64,000 nt of DNA from Microbacterium suwonense (GTDB lineage: Bacteria; Actinomycetota; Actinomycetes; Actinomycetales; Microbacteriaceae): NCBI RefSeq assembly GCF_030296555.1, contig NZ_AP027728.1, forward strand, positions 3,038,001 to 3,102,000, given 5' to 3'. This document shows positions 55,407 to 63,553 of this stretch, in pieces. Under the pieces are notes generated by a model. That model did no database searches. It saw nothing but the letters and a program-made list of their open reading frames with translations, and was not told the DNA's origin. The number at the start of each line of letters is the position of its first letter. Position 1 is the stretch's first letter. The position numbers were made by a program, and so were the translations under genes.

Positions 55407-56069
55407 GTGACCGAAACCGCTCCTGCCGAGGCTCCGGCTCAGGCCGAGCCGCAGCGCGAGCAGCGTGACGGCCGTCGTGGCGGCCGCGATCGCGGCCAGG
55501 GCCGTGACCGCAACTCGCGCGACCGTGGCGACAACCAGTTCCTGGAGCGCGTCGTCACCATCAACCGCGTCTCGAAGGTCGTGAAGGGTGGTCGTCGCTT
55601 CAGCTTCACCGCTCTCGTGGTCGTCGGCGACGGCAACGGCCTGGTGGGCGTCGGCTACGGCAAGGCTCGTGAGGTCCCTCTGGCGATCTCGAAGGGCGTC
55701 GAAGAGGCCAAGCGCAACTTCTTCCGCGTGCCCCGCGTCGGCTCGACCATCCCGCACCCGGTGCAGGGCGAGGCCGCTGCCGGTGTCGTGCTGCTGCGTC
55801 CGGCCGCTGCCGGTACCGGTGTCATCGCCGGTGGTCCGGTCCGCGCCGTCCTCGAGTGCGCCGGCATCCACGACGTCCTGTCGAAGTCGCTGGGCTCCTC
55901 GAACACGATCAACATCGTGCACGCGACTGTCGAGGCTCTGCAGAGCCTCGAGGAGCCGCGTGCCGTCGCCGCGCGTCGTGGTCTCGACTACGACGCCGTC
56001 GTGCCGGAGATCATCATCCGCAACGAGGCGAGGGCTGCTGCCGCCGCCGCGCAGAAGGTAGGTGCCTGA
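55407..56069 (+). CDS. rpsE: 30S ribosomal protein S5
   Basis: S5 (220 residues). The N-terminal 50 residues are a low-complexity Arg/Gly/Asp-rich tail ([18 protein letters not shown]), then the core: [40 protein letters not shown] and [21 protein letters not shown] 55407 is preferred because AAGGAG lies six bases before it; GTG 55383 in frame overlaps the rplR end and lacks a binding site. Confidence 0.95.
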   Translation: MTETAPAEAPAQAEPQREQRDGRRGGRDRGQGRDRNSRDRGDNQFLERVVTINRVSKVVKGGRRFSFTALVVVGDGNGLVGVGYGKAREVPLAISKGVEEAKRNFFRVPRVGSTIPHPVQGEAAAGVVLLRPAAAGTGVIAGGPVRAVLECAGIHDVLSKSLGSSNTINIVHATVEALQSLEEPRAVAARRGLDYDAVVPEIIIRNEARAAAAAAQKVGA

Positions 56070-56254
56070 TGGCCGAGCGCCTCAAGGTCACACAGGTCAA
56101 GTCCAAGGTGAGTGAGAAGCAGAACCAGCGCGACACGCTGCGTTCGCTCGGACTCAAGCGGATCGGCGACTCGGTCGTCCGTCCCGACGACGCGCAGACG
56201 CGCGGTTACGTCCGCACCGTCGCTCACCTCGTCAAGGTTGAGGAGATCGACTAA
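56069..56254 (+). CDS. rpmD: 50S ribosomal protein L30
   Basis: Full-length L30 (61 residues): [20 protein letters not shown] and [20 protein letters not shown]. Both ends overlap neighbours (TGATGG, TAATGG), typical for this operon. Confidence 0.98.
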   Translation: MAERLKVTQVKSKVSEKQNQRDTLRSLGLKRIGDSVVRPDDAQTRGYVRTVAHLVKVEEID

Positions 56255-56868
56255 TGGCTGAGAAGAACGAAGCCGTCGAGGCTGAGAAGAAGGCCGCCGC
56301 TCCCAAGGCTGCTGCCAAGAAGCCCGCTGCTGCCGCCAAGGCCGCTCCGGCCAAGGACAAGGCCGCTCCGGCCAAGTCCGCAGCCAAGAAGGCTCCGGCG
56401 AAGAAGGAAGCGGATGCCGAGGCTGCGCGTCCTGCCGTGCTGAAGGTGCACCACCTGCGCCCGGTCCCCGGCGCCAACACCGCGAAGACCCGTGTCGGTC
56501 GCGGTGAGGGGTCCAAGGGCAAGACCGCCGGTCGCGGCACCAAGGGCACCAAGGCCCGCAACACCGTGCGCCTGGGCTTCGAGGGTGGGCAGATGCCGCT
56601 GCACATGCGCACCCCGAAGCTGCGCGGGTTCAAGAACCCGTTCCGCGTCGAGTACCAGGTCGTGAACCTGGCCAAGCTCGCCGAGCTGTACCCGAAGGGT
56701 GGCGACGTCACCGTCGGCGACCTGGTCGCCAAGGGTGCTGTGCGCAAGAACGAGAAGGTCAAGGTCCTGGGCGACGGCGACATCTCGGTCAAGCTCACCG
56801 TGTCGGTCGACAAGGTCTCGAGCAGCGCGGAGCAGAAGATCGTCGCCGCCGGCGGCTCGGTCAACTGA
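56254..56868 (+). CDS. rplO: 50S ribosomal protein L15 with long N-terminal extension
   Basis: L15 (204 residues, about 60 more than usual). The first about 60 residues are an Ala/Lys/Pro-rich tail ([20 protein letters not shown]) like a histone tail. The core begins at [20 protein letters not shown] and includes [20 protein letters not shown] and [20 protein letters not shown]. It overlaps rpmD. The extension is, as I recall, shared by Microbacterium L15; its role is unknown. Confidence 0.96.
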   Translation: MAEKNEAVEAEKKAAAPKAAAKKPAAAAKAAPAKDKAAPAKSAAKKAPAKKEADAEAARPAVLKVHHLRPVPGANTAKTRVGRGEGSKGKTAGRGTKGTKARNTVRLGFEGGQMPLHMRTPKLRGFKNPFRVEYQVVNLAKLAELYPKGGDVTVGDLVAKGAVRKNEKVKVLGDGDISVKLTVSVDKVSSSAEQKIVAAGGSVN

Positions 56869-56888
56869 TCCGTCAGGTGTGAACGCTC

Positions 56889-56917
56889 GGAGGGGTCGGA
56901 GATTCTCCGGCCCCTCC
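56889..56917. terminator. Hairpin between rplO and secY
   Basis: A 13-bp stem (GGAGGGGTCGGAG with CTCCGGCCCCTCC, one G-T pair) over a three-base loop. A TACCCT box (56925-56930) follows 52 bases before secY, so this may mark the end of one transcript and a new promoter. Confidence 0.65.
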
Positions 56918-56981
56918 TGTGCGTTACCCTGGACTTTCGGCCGTCCTTCGACGTTCGGCAATCCCTTCAGGAGGAACGCCC

Positions 56982-58304
56982 TTGTTTAGCGCCATCGCGC
57001 GAATCTTCCGCACACCCGATCTGCGTGCGAAGATCCTTTTCACCATCGGCATCATCGCCCTGTACCGCCTGGGCTCCAACGTGCCCTCGCCGTTCGTTCA
57101 CTTCCCGAACGTCGAAGTGTGCCTCGCCGCGAATGCGGGCACCGACGGACTGCTGGGCCTGGTCAACCTGTTCTCCGGCGGTGCGCTGCTGCAGCTGTCG
57201 ATCTTCGCGCTGGGCGTCATGCCGTACATCACGGCGACGATCATCACGCAGCTGCTGCGCGTGGTCATCCCGCACTTCGAGACCCTCCACAAGGAGGGTC
57301 AGGCCGGGCAGACCAAGCTCACGCAGTACACGCGCTACCTGACCATCGCGCTGGCGCTGCTGCAGTCCAGCACCCTGGTGACCGTGGCCCGCAGCGGACA
57401 GCTGTTCGGCCAGACCAACGTCTCGGCGTGCCAGAACCTGCTCACCAACGACGTGTGGTGGGCGCAGCTGCTCATCATCATGGCGATGACGGCCGGCACC
57501 GGTCTGATCATGTGGATGGCCGAGCTCGTCACCGAGAAGGGCATCGGCAACGGCATGTCGGTGCTGATCTTCACCTCCATCGCGGCGACCTTCCCGAGCG
57601 CCATGTGGGGCATCGAAGAGGCCAAGGGCTTCGACGTCTTCCTGCTCGTGCTGGCGATCGGCCTGGTCGTGATGACGCTGATCGTGTACGTCGAGCAGTC
57701 GCAGCGCCGTGTGCCCGTGCAGTACGCCAAGCGCATGGTCGGCCGGCGCACCTACGGCGGCACGAACACGTACATCCCGATCAAGGTCAACATGGCGGGT
57801 GTGATCCCGATCATCTTCGCCTCGTCGCTGCTGTACCTGCCGATGCTGGTGGCGCAGTTCAACACCCCCACAGACGGCAGCGAGCCGCCCGCGTGGGTCG
57901 CATGGATCTCGACGTATCTGGTCTCGGGCGATCAGCCGCTGTACATGCTGATCTACTTCCTGCTGAACATCGCCTTCACCTACTTCTACGTCGCGATCAC
58001 CTTCAACCCCGTCGAGGTCGCCGACAACATGAAGAAGTACGGCGGGTTCATCCCCGGCATCCGTGCCGGTCGGCCCACGGCCGAGTACCTCGACTACGTG
58101 ATCACCCGCATCACGTTCCCCGGTTCGCTCTACCTCGGCCTGGTCGCCCTGATCCCGCTGATCGCCCTGGCGACGGTGCAGGCCAACCAGAACTTCCCGT
58201 TCGGCGGTGCCTCGATCCTGATCATCGTCGGCGTGGGGCTGGAGACCGTGAAGCAGATCGACGCGCAGCTGCAGCAGCGCCATTACGAAGGGCTCCTCCG
58301 ATGA
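56982..58304 (+). CDS. secY: Preprotein translocase subunit SecY
   Basis: Full-length SecY (440 residues, ten transmembrane helices), the protein-conducting channel: FSAIARIFRTPDLRAKILFT, GALLQLSIFALGVMPYITAT, KGIGNGMSVLIFTSI and FNPVEVADNMKKYGGFIPGI. The start is TTG 56982, chosen for AGGAGGA six bases upstream and the conserved FSAIARIF. Its stop overlaps the adk ATG. Confidence 0.97.
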   Translation: MFSAIARIFRTPDLRAKILFTIGIIALYRLGSNVPSPFVHFPNVEVCLAANAGTDGLLGLVNLFSGGALLQLSIFALGVMPYITATIITQLLRVVIPHFETLHKEGQAGQTKLTQYTRYLTIALALLQSSTLVTVARSGQLFGQTNVSACQNLLTNDVWWAQLLIIMAMTAGTGLIMWMAELVTEKGIGNGMSVLIFTSIAATFPSAMWGIEEAKGFDVFLLVLAIGLVVMTLIVYVEQSQRRVPVQYAKRMVGRRTYGGTNTYIPIKVNMAGVIPIIFASSLLYLPMLVAQFNTPTDGSEPPAWVAWISTYLVSGDQPLYMLIYFLLNIAFTYFYVAITFNPVEVADNMKKYGGFIPGIRAGRPTAEYLDYVITRITFPGSLYLGLVALIPLIALATVQANQNFPFGGASILIIVGVGLETVKQIDAQLQQRHYEGLLR

Positions 58305-58897
58305 CCTCATCCGCTCGTCTGCTGATCGTGGGCCCGCAGGGCTCGGGCAAGGGAACCCAGGGCGTGCGCGTGGCCGAGGCCCTCGGCATCCCGGTCGTCT
58401 CCACCGGCGACATCTTCCGCGCCAACATCAAGGCCGGCACCGATCTCGGCAAGAAGGTCACCGCTATCCTCGATGCCGGTGACCTGGTGCCCGATGAGCT
58501 GACCAGCGAGATCGTGCGCGACCGGCTGTCGCAGCAGGATGCGGCGAACGGCTTCCTGCTCGACGGCTACCCGCGCAACACCGCCCAGGTCGGTCACCTC
58601 GACGCGTTCCTCGCCGACCAGGGCGCATCGCTGGACGCGGTGATCCTGCTCGACGTGCCGCGCGAGGAGAGCATCGCCCGTCTCAGCCTGCGCGCAGTGG
58701 AGCAGGGCCGCTCGGACGACACCGAGGCGGGCATCGCGCACCGTCTGGACATCTACGAGAACGAGACGGCTCCGATCATCTCGGTGTATCGGGAGCGCGG
58801 CATCGTCGATCGCATCGACGGCGTCGGCACGCTCGACGAGATCACGGCGCGGATCTCCGCGGCCCTCGGCGCGCGCGGCATCGGCCAGCTGGTCTGA
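58301..58897 (+). CDS. adk: Adenylate kinase
   Basis: Short-type adenylate kinase (198 residues; 2 ADP to ATP and AMP). The P-loop is LIVGPQGSGKGTQ, the AMP site STGDIFRANI and the core FLLDGYPRNTAQVGHLD. The LID is short without zinc cysteines, as usual in Actinobacteria. Translationally coupled to secY (ATGA). Confidence 0.97.
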   Translation: MTSSARLLIVGPQGSGKGTQGVRVAEALGIPVVSTGDIFRANIKAGTDLGKKVTAILDAGDLVPDELTSEIVRDRLSQQDAANGFLLDGYPRNTAQVGHLDAFLADQGASLDAVILLDVPREESIARLSLRAVEQGRSDDTEAGIAHRLDIYENETAPIISVYRERGIVDRIDGVGTLDEITARISAALGARGIGQLV

Positions 58898-58901
58898 CGC
58901 G

Positions 58902-59750
58902 TTGTTCCGCAAGTCGATCTACAAGACGCCCGCGCAGCTGCGCTCGATGATCGAGCCGGGGCTGATCACGGCTGCGGCGCTGGACGCCGTGCGTCCGCTG
59001 GTGCGGGCGGGGGTCACGACCGCCAAGCTGGATGCCGTGGCCGAGCGCACCATCGTGGAGCGTGGCGCGGAGTCGAACTTCAAGCTGGTGCGAGGCTACC
59101 GCCACACCACCTGCATCTCGGTCAACGAACAGGTCGTGCACGGCATCCCCGGATCCCGGGTGCTGCAGCCGGGCGACATCGTCTCGGTGGACTGCGGTGC
59201 GCAGTACCAGGGTTGGAACGGCGACAGCGCCGTCACCTTCGTCGTCCCTGATCCTTCGCAACCCGAGACGGTCGCACGCCGGGAGGAGCTCTCCCGCGTC
59301 ACAGAGGGCTCCCTGTGGGCCGGAATCGCCGCCATGGCGACCGCGACCCACATCGGCGAGCTGGGAGCCGCCATCGAGGACTACATCGAGGCGCAGGGGG
59401 CCTCTGCCGTCTCGGGCGCGAACTACGGCATCCTGCGTGAATACGTCGGGCATGGCATCGGGCGACGGATGCACGAGTCGCCGAGCGTGTTCAACTACCG
59501 CACCCCGGATGCGGGCGCCGAGATCCGCCCGGGTCTGGCGCTGGCGATCGAGCCGATGGTCACCGCCGGGGGAGAGGCCACCTTCGTCGAGGACGACGAC
59601 TGGACCGTCTCCACGACCGACGGCACCGACGGTGCGCACTGGGAGCACAGCGTTGCCCGCCACGAGGGCGGCATCTGGGTGCTGACCGCGCCCGACGGCG
59701 GCGCCGAGGGCCTGGCACCCTTCGGTGTGACCCCCGTCCCCCTCCCGTAG
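58902..59750 (+). CDS. map: Type I methionyl aminopeptidase
   Basis: A 282-residue metalloprotease that removes N-terminal Met. Metal ligands are visible in VDCGAQYQGWNGDSAVTF (both Asp), GHGIGRRMHE (His), LAIEPM (Glu) and WEHSVARHEGG (Glu). TTG 58902 gives LFRKSIYKTPAQLRSM, the actinobacterial start, four bases after adk. The C-terminus is about 20 residues longer than minimal enzymes. It ends the secY-adk-map unit. Confidence 0.96.
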   Translation: MFRKSIYKTPAQLRSMIEPGLITAAALDAVRPLVRAGVTTAKLDAVAERTIVERGAESNFKLVRGYRHTTCISVNEQVVHGIPGSRVLQPGDIVSVDCGAQYQGWNGDSAVTFVVPDPSQPETVARREELSRVTEGSLWAGIAAMATATHIGELGAAIEDYIEAQGASAVSGANYGILREYVGHGIGRRMHESPSVFNYRTPDAGAEIRPGLALAIEPMVTAGGEATFVEDDDWTVSTTDGTDGAHWEHSVARHEGGIWVLTAPDGGAEGLAPFGVTPVPLP

Positions 59751-59751
59751 T

Positions 59752-59875
59752 GAGACTTCCCCTCGGGCGCGAGACTTCCTTTCGGGCGTGAGACTTCCTT
59801 CCATGCACGAGACTTCCTTTCGTGCACGAGACTTCGTGCATGGCGTGCGTTCTCGTGCTGGAAGAGAAGTCTCGC
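59752..59875. repeat. GAGACTTCC repeat family, copy 2 (five 19-bp forward units plus reverse units)
   Basis: GAGACTTCC recurs with an exact 19-base period at 59752, 59771, 59790, 59809 and 59828, with spacers like CTCGGGCGC or TTTCGTGCAC. A reverse block (CTCGTGCTGGAAGAGAAGTC) follows to 59875. It begins two bases after the map stop and ends at the convergent AbiEi-like gene. Confidence 0.95.
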
Positions 59876-59877
59876 GC

Positions 59878-60852
59878 TCAGGCATGGCGATCACGGGTGC
59901 GGCGCCGCAATGACGCGAGCATCGCGGGCTGTGACGGATGCCGTTGACGCAGACCTGCCGCACGCAGAGCCTCGACGAGGGGCTTCACACGCCAGGCATC
60001 GTTGAGCTCCCATCGGGCGAACGGATGCCCGTGCCGGCGCAGCCGGTCCTCGCGGCGCTTCTCTTCGGTGAGCAATGCCGCGGCGGCGCTGGGGTCATCG
60101 AGCTGATACTTGCCCCAGCCGTCGGCCTCACCGATGGTGCCGCTCCGTGGGAAGAGGAAGTCGACGCGGTCGTGATGCCCGTCGTAGCGGAACTCGTGCT
60201 GCAGCTCCGGCTGCTCGAAGCCGCTCCATTCGATGACCGCGCGGCTGATGCTCTCGGCCGGCGATTCTGCGCGCTCGTCAGCGCTGCTGCACACCCAGCG
60301 CGCTTGCGACCGCGCTCGCGGGTTGTGCTGGCGGACGATCAGCTCGTAGGCGTCGGCGAGCTGCACGGTCCCTCCCTGCGCCGGAGAGATCGCACTGTCG
60401 ACGACGGCGAGAGCGAGACCGGGCGAGAGCGCTCGCGCCAAGTCGACGACGGTGTCCAGCAGCGACGTGACGAGGACTCCGGCCTCTGAGACGACCTCGC
60501 GCCCGTCGACACTCGTGTGCACACAGACATCTCCGTAGCGCTGCGAGGTCCTCAGGGACGCATCGAACACGTGGATGTCTCGAGGGTGACCGAACAGTGG
60601 CAGGCCGTAGATCACGCCGGCGGACTCCAGGCAGAGCACGGCATCCGGATGCGAGCGCACGAACGCATGCACGCGGGTTGCATACTGCTCCCACGGGGTC
60701 GCGCGGAGGTAGTCCTCCCGCAGCACGTATATCCCGCGCCGAAGACGGATGTGAGTGCGAGGATGCAGCGCAGTCCCCAGCATCCGTGCTTCCGTCCGTG
60801 TGATCAGCGGTATCGGCGAGTCGGTCACGGCGCGATCGGTGAGCTTCAGCAT
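59878..60852 (-). CDS. AbiEi-antitoxin-like / DUF559-type protein
   Basis: A 324-residue protein. The N-terminus (ITRTEARMLGTALHPRTHIR, LRRGIYVLREDYL) has the wing-like AbiEi/transcriptional-regulator form common in Actinobacteria. The C-terminus has the DUF559/Vsr-like nuclease pattern DRVDFLFPRSGTIGEADGWG plus EEKRREDRLRRHGHPFARWE (Asp, Glu, Lys). ATG 60852 is the best start. These are usually annotated as type IV toxin-antitoxin AbiEi-domain proteins, but no AbiEii partner is near, so a toxin-antitoxin role is unproven. It is flanked on both sides by the GAGACTTCC repeat family, inside an otherwise conserved ribosomal gene order. Confidence 0.75.
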   Translation of the reverse strand: MLKLTDRAVTDSPIPLITRTEARMLGTALHPRTHIRLRRGIYVLREDYLRATPWEQYATRVHAFVRSHPDAVLCLESAGVIYGLPLFGHPRDIHVFDASLRTSQRYGDVCVHTSVDGREVVSEAGVLVTSLLDTVVDLARALSPGLALAVVDSAISPAQGGTVQLADAYELIVRQHNPRARSQARWVCSSADERAESPAESISRAVIEWSGFEQPELQHEFRYDGHHDRVDFLFPRSGTIGEADGWGKYQLDDPSAAAALLTEEKRREDRLRRHGHPFARWELNDAWRVKPLVEALRAAGLRQRHPSQPAMLASLRRRTRDRHA

Positions 60853-60956
60853 CCGCTCATCCTGCCCAACCCGGGCATCGCAGATCTCATGATCTCCAGT
60901 CGCTGTGGAGAACCCACACAGATCACCGCGTTGTGCAGGAGGACTCCCGAGCGCGC

Positions 60957-61062
60957 GAGACTTCCCCTCCCGCACCAGACTTCCCCTCCCACACAGGACG
61001 CTTCCTTTCCAGCACGAGACTGAAGGCACTGGGCCCGGTCTCGTGCTGGAAAGGAAGTCTCG
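60957..61062. repeat. GAGACTTCC repeat family, copy 3
   Basis: Forward units (GAGACTTCCCCTCCCGCAC and relatives) lead into a perfect 20-bp inverted repeat: CTTCCTTTCCAGCACGAGAC (61001-61020) and its exact complement at 61038-61057, loop 17 bases. Same forward-then-reverse plan as copies 1 and 2. It lies upstream of the AbiEi-like gene. Confidence 0.95.
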
Positions 61063-61063
61063 C

Positions 61064-61135
61064 GGCGGATGCTGGGGAAGCGGCGGATGCTGGGGAAGCG
61101 GCGGATGCTGGGGAAGCGGCGGATGCTGGGGAGGG
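61064..61135. repeat. 18-bp tandem repeat, four copies
   Basis: GGCGGATGCTGGGGAAGC at 61064, 61082 and 61100 without change; the fourth copy (61118-61135) ends in AGGG. It contains the GGATGC core and adjoins repeat copy 3. It lies upstream of the thioredoxin-fold gene. Confidence 0.95.
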
Positions 61136-61211
61136 GAGCGGATTCACATGCGGGGCATAGCGTGGGCACGGCAGAATGGGGTGTTACTGCCCGCCGGAAG
61201 ATCGGACTCTC

Positions 61212-61889
61212 ATGGCCCAGGCCCAGAGCAAGCCCAACTGGTTCGTCATCGGCATCTCCGCCGCTGTCGTCGTCGTGCTCATCGCGCTCGGCGCGATCGT
61301 GGTGTGGATGAACAGTCGGGCGACGGATGCCGGGCCTGCGCCCTCGGGCGACCTGATCAACTCCGAGACCGGGGCAATCGTCTTCGGCGATGGTGACAAC
61401 GTGGTCGACACGTACATCGACTTGATGTGCCCGGCGTGCAACGCCTTCGAGCAGACATTCGCCGAGCGGCTCAACGCGCTGGCAGCCGATGACACGATCA
61501 CCCTCAACATCCATCCGATCGCGATCCTCGACCACTACTCGGCCGGCAGCAACTACTCGTCGCGTGCGGCGGCAGCGGTCTACTGCGTGGCCGAGAAGAA
61601 CTCGGATAAGACGCTCGACTACATCAGCACGCTGTACGAGAACCAGCCCGATGAGAACACGACGGGGCTGAGCGACGAGCAGCTCGCGGACTACGCAGAG
61701 CAGGTCGGTGCAACCGAAGCGGCCGCCTGTATGTCGGAGGGCACCTACCTGAAGTACCCCGCTGCGCAGGCCAAGGCTCACAAGATCCAGGGCACTCCGA
61801 CCATCGAGCTCGACGGTGATGCCGTCGAGGGGCAGAGTCTCCAGGAGATGTTCGCCAAGGTCGATGCCTACCTCAAGCCTCTCGAGTGA
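61212..61889 (+). CDS. Membrane-anchored DsbA-family thiol oxidoreductase
   Basis: A 225-residue protein with one N-terminal membrane helix (about residues 11-33) and an extracytoplasmic thioredoxin fold of the Thioredoxin_4/DsbA type. The redox site is CPAC (C73, C76) and the cis-Pro loop is GTPTIEL. Two additional cysteines (YC, AC) are present. ATG 61212 begins the family sequence MAQAQSKPNWFVIG. A role in disulphide formation outside the membrane is expected. It lies just before the infA promoter. Confidence 0.9.
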   Translation: MAQAQSKPNWFVIGISAAVVVVLIALGAIVVWMNSRATDAGPAPSGDLINSETGAIVFGDGDNVVDTYIDLMCPACNAFEQTFAERLNALAADDTITLNIHPIAILDHYSAGSNYSSRAAAAVYCVAEKNSDKTLDYISTLYENQPDENTTGLSDEQLADYAEQVGATEAAACMSEGTYLKYPAAQAKAHKIQGTPTIELDGDAVEGQSLQEMFAKVDAYLKPLE

Positions 61890-61896
61890 CCCCGAG

Positions 61897-61924
61897 TTGC
61901 CGCAGGCGCCCGGGGGTCTAACAT
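61897..61924 (+). promoter_or_regulatory. infA promoter
   Basis: TTGCCG (61897-61902), a 16-base spacer and TAACAT (61919-61924). The leader holds a CGCCTTAT/ATAAGGCG hairpin (61942-61971) before infA. Confidence 0.6.
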
Positions 61925-62029
61925 AGATCCTTGGTGCCTTGCGCCTTATCCCGGCGTGTCCGCATAAGGCGGCATCATCATCATTCATCCACCGCAGATC
62001 GACCGGTCTGCAGAAGCGTCAGCGAGGCT

Positions 62030-62251
62030 ATGGCTAAGAAAGACGGTGTCATCGAGATCGAAGGCGTGATCTCCGAGGCTCTGCCCAACGCGATGTTCCG
62101 CGTCGAGCTCAGCAACGGTCACAAGGTCCTGGCGACGATCTCCGGAAAGATGCGGCAGAACTACATCCGCATCATCCCCGAGGACCGCGTGGTCGTGGAG
62201 CTCTCGCCCTACGATCTCACCCGCGGCCGCATCGTCTACCGCTACCGCTGA
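62030..62251 (+). CDS. infA: Translation initiation factor IF-1
   Basis: Full-length IF-1 (73 residues), an OB-fold protein: [40 protein letters not shown] and [20 protein letters not shown]. It starts the alpha-operon group (infA, rpmJ, rpsM, rpsK, rpoA). A 106-base-long leader hairpin region precedes it. Confidence 0.98.
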   Translation: MAKKDGVIEIEGVISEALPNAMFRVELSNGHKVLATISGKMRQNYIRIIPEDRVVVELSPYDLTRGRIVYRYR

Positions 62252-62316
62252 TCGGTCGAGAAGTAACACCTCGGGCATCCGCGCCCGCCCGGTGAAGACA
62301 GCGAACAGGAAACATC

Positions 62317-62433
62317 ATGAAGGTCAACCCCAGCGTCAAGCCCATCTGCGACCACTGCCGCGTGATCCGTCGTCACGGTCGCGTCATGGTGATCTGCAAG
62401 AGCAACCCGCGTCACAAGCAGCGTCAGGGTTGA
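62317..62433 (+). CDS. rpmJ: 50S ribosomal protein L36
   Basis: L36 (38 residues), the zinc-binding form: [20 protein letters not shown] with Cys11, Cys14, Cys27 and His32 as ligands, ending [12 protein letters not shown] 62317 is preceded by a purine-rich ACAGGAAA. Confidence 0.97.
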   Translation: MKVNPSVKPICDHCRVIRRHGRVMVICKSNPRHKQRQG

Positions 62434-62441
62434 CGTGAGTC

Positions 62442-62470
62442 GTGTCACTACGGCGAAGCCACGGTGACAC
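62442..62470. terminator. Hairpin after rpmJ
   Basis: GTGTCAC (62442-62448) pairs with GTGACAC (62464-62470) over 15 bases, nine bases after the rpmJ stop. No T-run. Its function as a terminator is uncertain. Confidence 0.45.
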
Positions 62471-62481
62471 GCGAACGTCAA

Positions 62482-62510
62482 GGTTGAGCGAGCGCGAGCG
62501 AGTCGAAACC
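62482..62510. repeat. Dispersed-repeat-like sequence between rpmJ and rpsM
   Basis: GGTTGAGCGAGCGCGAGCGA followed by GTCGAAACC. I recall this motif (its reverse reads GGTTTCGACTCGC...) as a common dispersed intergenic repeat in Microbacteriaceae. One copy is seen here. The rest of the 200-base gap up to rpsM holds only a ribosome-binding site (CAGGAGAA). Confidence 0.6.
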
Positions 62511-62633
62511 CAGGCGAACAACTCAATATCGAACAACAGGCAGCATCGGAACCCGCGCGAGCGGGGACACCTCGGGGCGGAGGCCCGGGAACGGATGCTG
62601 CTCCACACCTCCACAACACTCCAGGAGAACCGC

Positions 62634-63008
62634 ATGGCACGTCTTGCCGGCGTTGACATCCCGCGCGACAAGCGCGTGGTGATCGCCCTCACCTACATCT
62701 ACGGCATCGGCCGTACCCGCTCCGTCGAGATCCTCAAGGCGACCGAGATCGACGAGTCGATCCGCGTCAAGGACCTCAGCGACGAGCAGCTGATCGCACT
62801 GCGCGACCACATCGAAGGCAACTACAAGGTGGAGGGTGACCTGCGCCGCGAGGTGGCCGCCGACATCCGCCGCAAGGTCGAGATCGGGTCGTACGAGGGC
62901 ATCCGCCACCGTCGTGGCCTTCCGGTCCGCGGCCAGCGCACCAAGACCAACGCCCGTACCCGCAAGGGTCCGAAGCGCACGGTCGCCGGCAAGAAGAAGG
63001 CCCGCTAA
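62634..63008 (+). CDS. rpsM: 30S ribosomal protein S13
   Basis: Full-length S13 (124 residues), at the subunit bridge: [40 protein letters not shown] and [23 protein letters not shown] follows CCAGGAGAA. Confidence 0.98.
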   Translation: MARLAGVDIPRDKRVVIALTYIYGIGRTRSVEILKATEIDESIRVKDLSDEQLIALRDHIEGNYKVEGDLRREVAADIRRKVEIGSYEGIRHRRGLPVRGQRTKTNARTRKGPKRTVAGKKKAR

Positions 63009-63035
63009 GCGGCCAGGGATTAGGAGAGAATCATC

Positions 63036-63443
63036 ATGGCTGCACCCAAGGCCGCCGCGCGCAAGCCGCGCCGCAAGGAGAAGAAGAACATCGCGCTGGG
63101 CCAGGCCCACATCAAGTCGACGTTCAACAACACGATCGTCTCGATCACCGACCCGTCCGGCGCTGTCATCAGCTGGGCCTCGTCGGGTGGCGTGGGCTTC
63201 AAGGGCTCCCGCAAGTCGACCCCGTACGCCGCAGGCATGGCAGCCGAGTCCGCTGCCCGTCAGGCATCGGAGCACGGCGTCAAGAAGGTCGACGTGTTCG
63301 TGAAGGGTCCGGGTTCGGGCCGCGAGACCGCGATCCGCTCGCTGCAGGCCGCCGGCCTCGAGGTGGGGTCCATCCAGGACGTCACCCCGCAGGCGCACAA
63401 CGGCTGCCGCCCCCGAAGCGTCGCCGCGTCTGATTTCGCTTGA
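63036..63443 (+). CDS. rpsK: 30S ribosomal protein S11
   Basis: S11: [40 protein letters not shown] and [15 protein letters not shown]. As read it ends RSVAASDFA at 63443. One more C in the C5 run at 63410-63414 gives the universal ending CRPPKRRRV and a stop at 63431-63433 (132 residues). The error explanation is very strong, since this tail is conserved in nearly all bacteria. Confidence 0.97.
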   Translation: MAAPKAAARKPRRKEKKNIALGQAHIKSTFNNTIVSITDPSGAVISWASSGGVGFKGSRKSTPYAAGMAAESAARQASEHGVKKVDVFVKGPGSGRETAIRSLQAAGLEVGSIQDVTPQAHNGCRPRSVAASDFA

Positions 63444-63478
63444 CTCTGCCGGTCCCCGCCTCGGGGATCGGCAGAGTC
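63442..63478. terminator. Hairpin between rpsK and rpoA
   Basis: A 17-bp stem (63442-63458 with 63462-63478; GACTCTGCCG...CGGCAGAGTC) with one G-T pair and a three-base loop. No T-run. It probably attenuates transcription into rpoA; a smaller CACATG/CATGTG hairpin follows before the rpoA ribosome-binding site. Confidence 0.75.
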
Positions 63479-63553
63479 GCCCGCAGATTCCACAACTCAA
63501 GACCTCATCACCCACATGTCATATAGCGGGCATGTGATCGAAAGGAACACATA

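Noticed and set aside
59878..60852. Complete AbiE toxin-antitoxin system
   Set aside because: Only the AbiEi-like protein is present; no AbiEii nucleotidyltransferase is encoded on either side.
59752..61062. Regularly spaced short repeats that could suggest a CRISPR array
   Set aside because: Units are only 9-10 bases with 9-10 base spacers that resemble each other, the arrays switch direction, and no cas genes are nearby.
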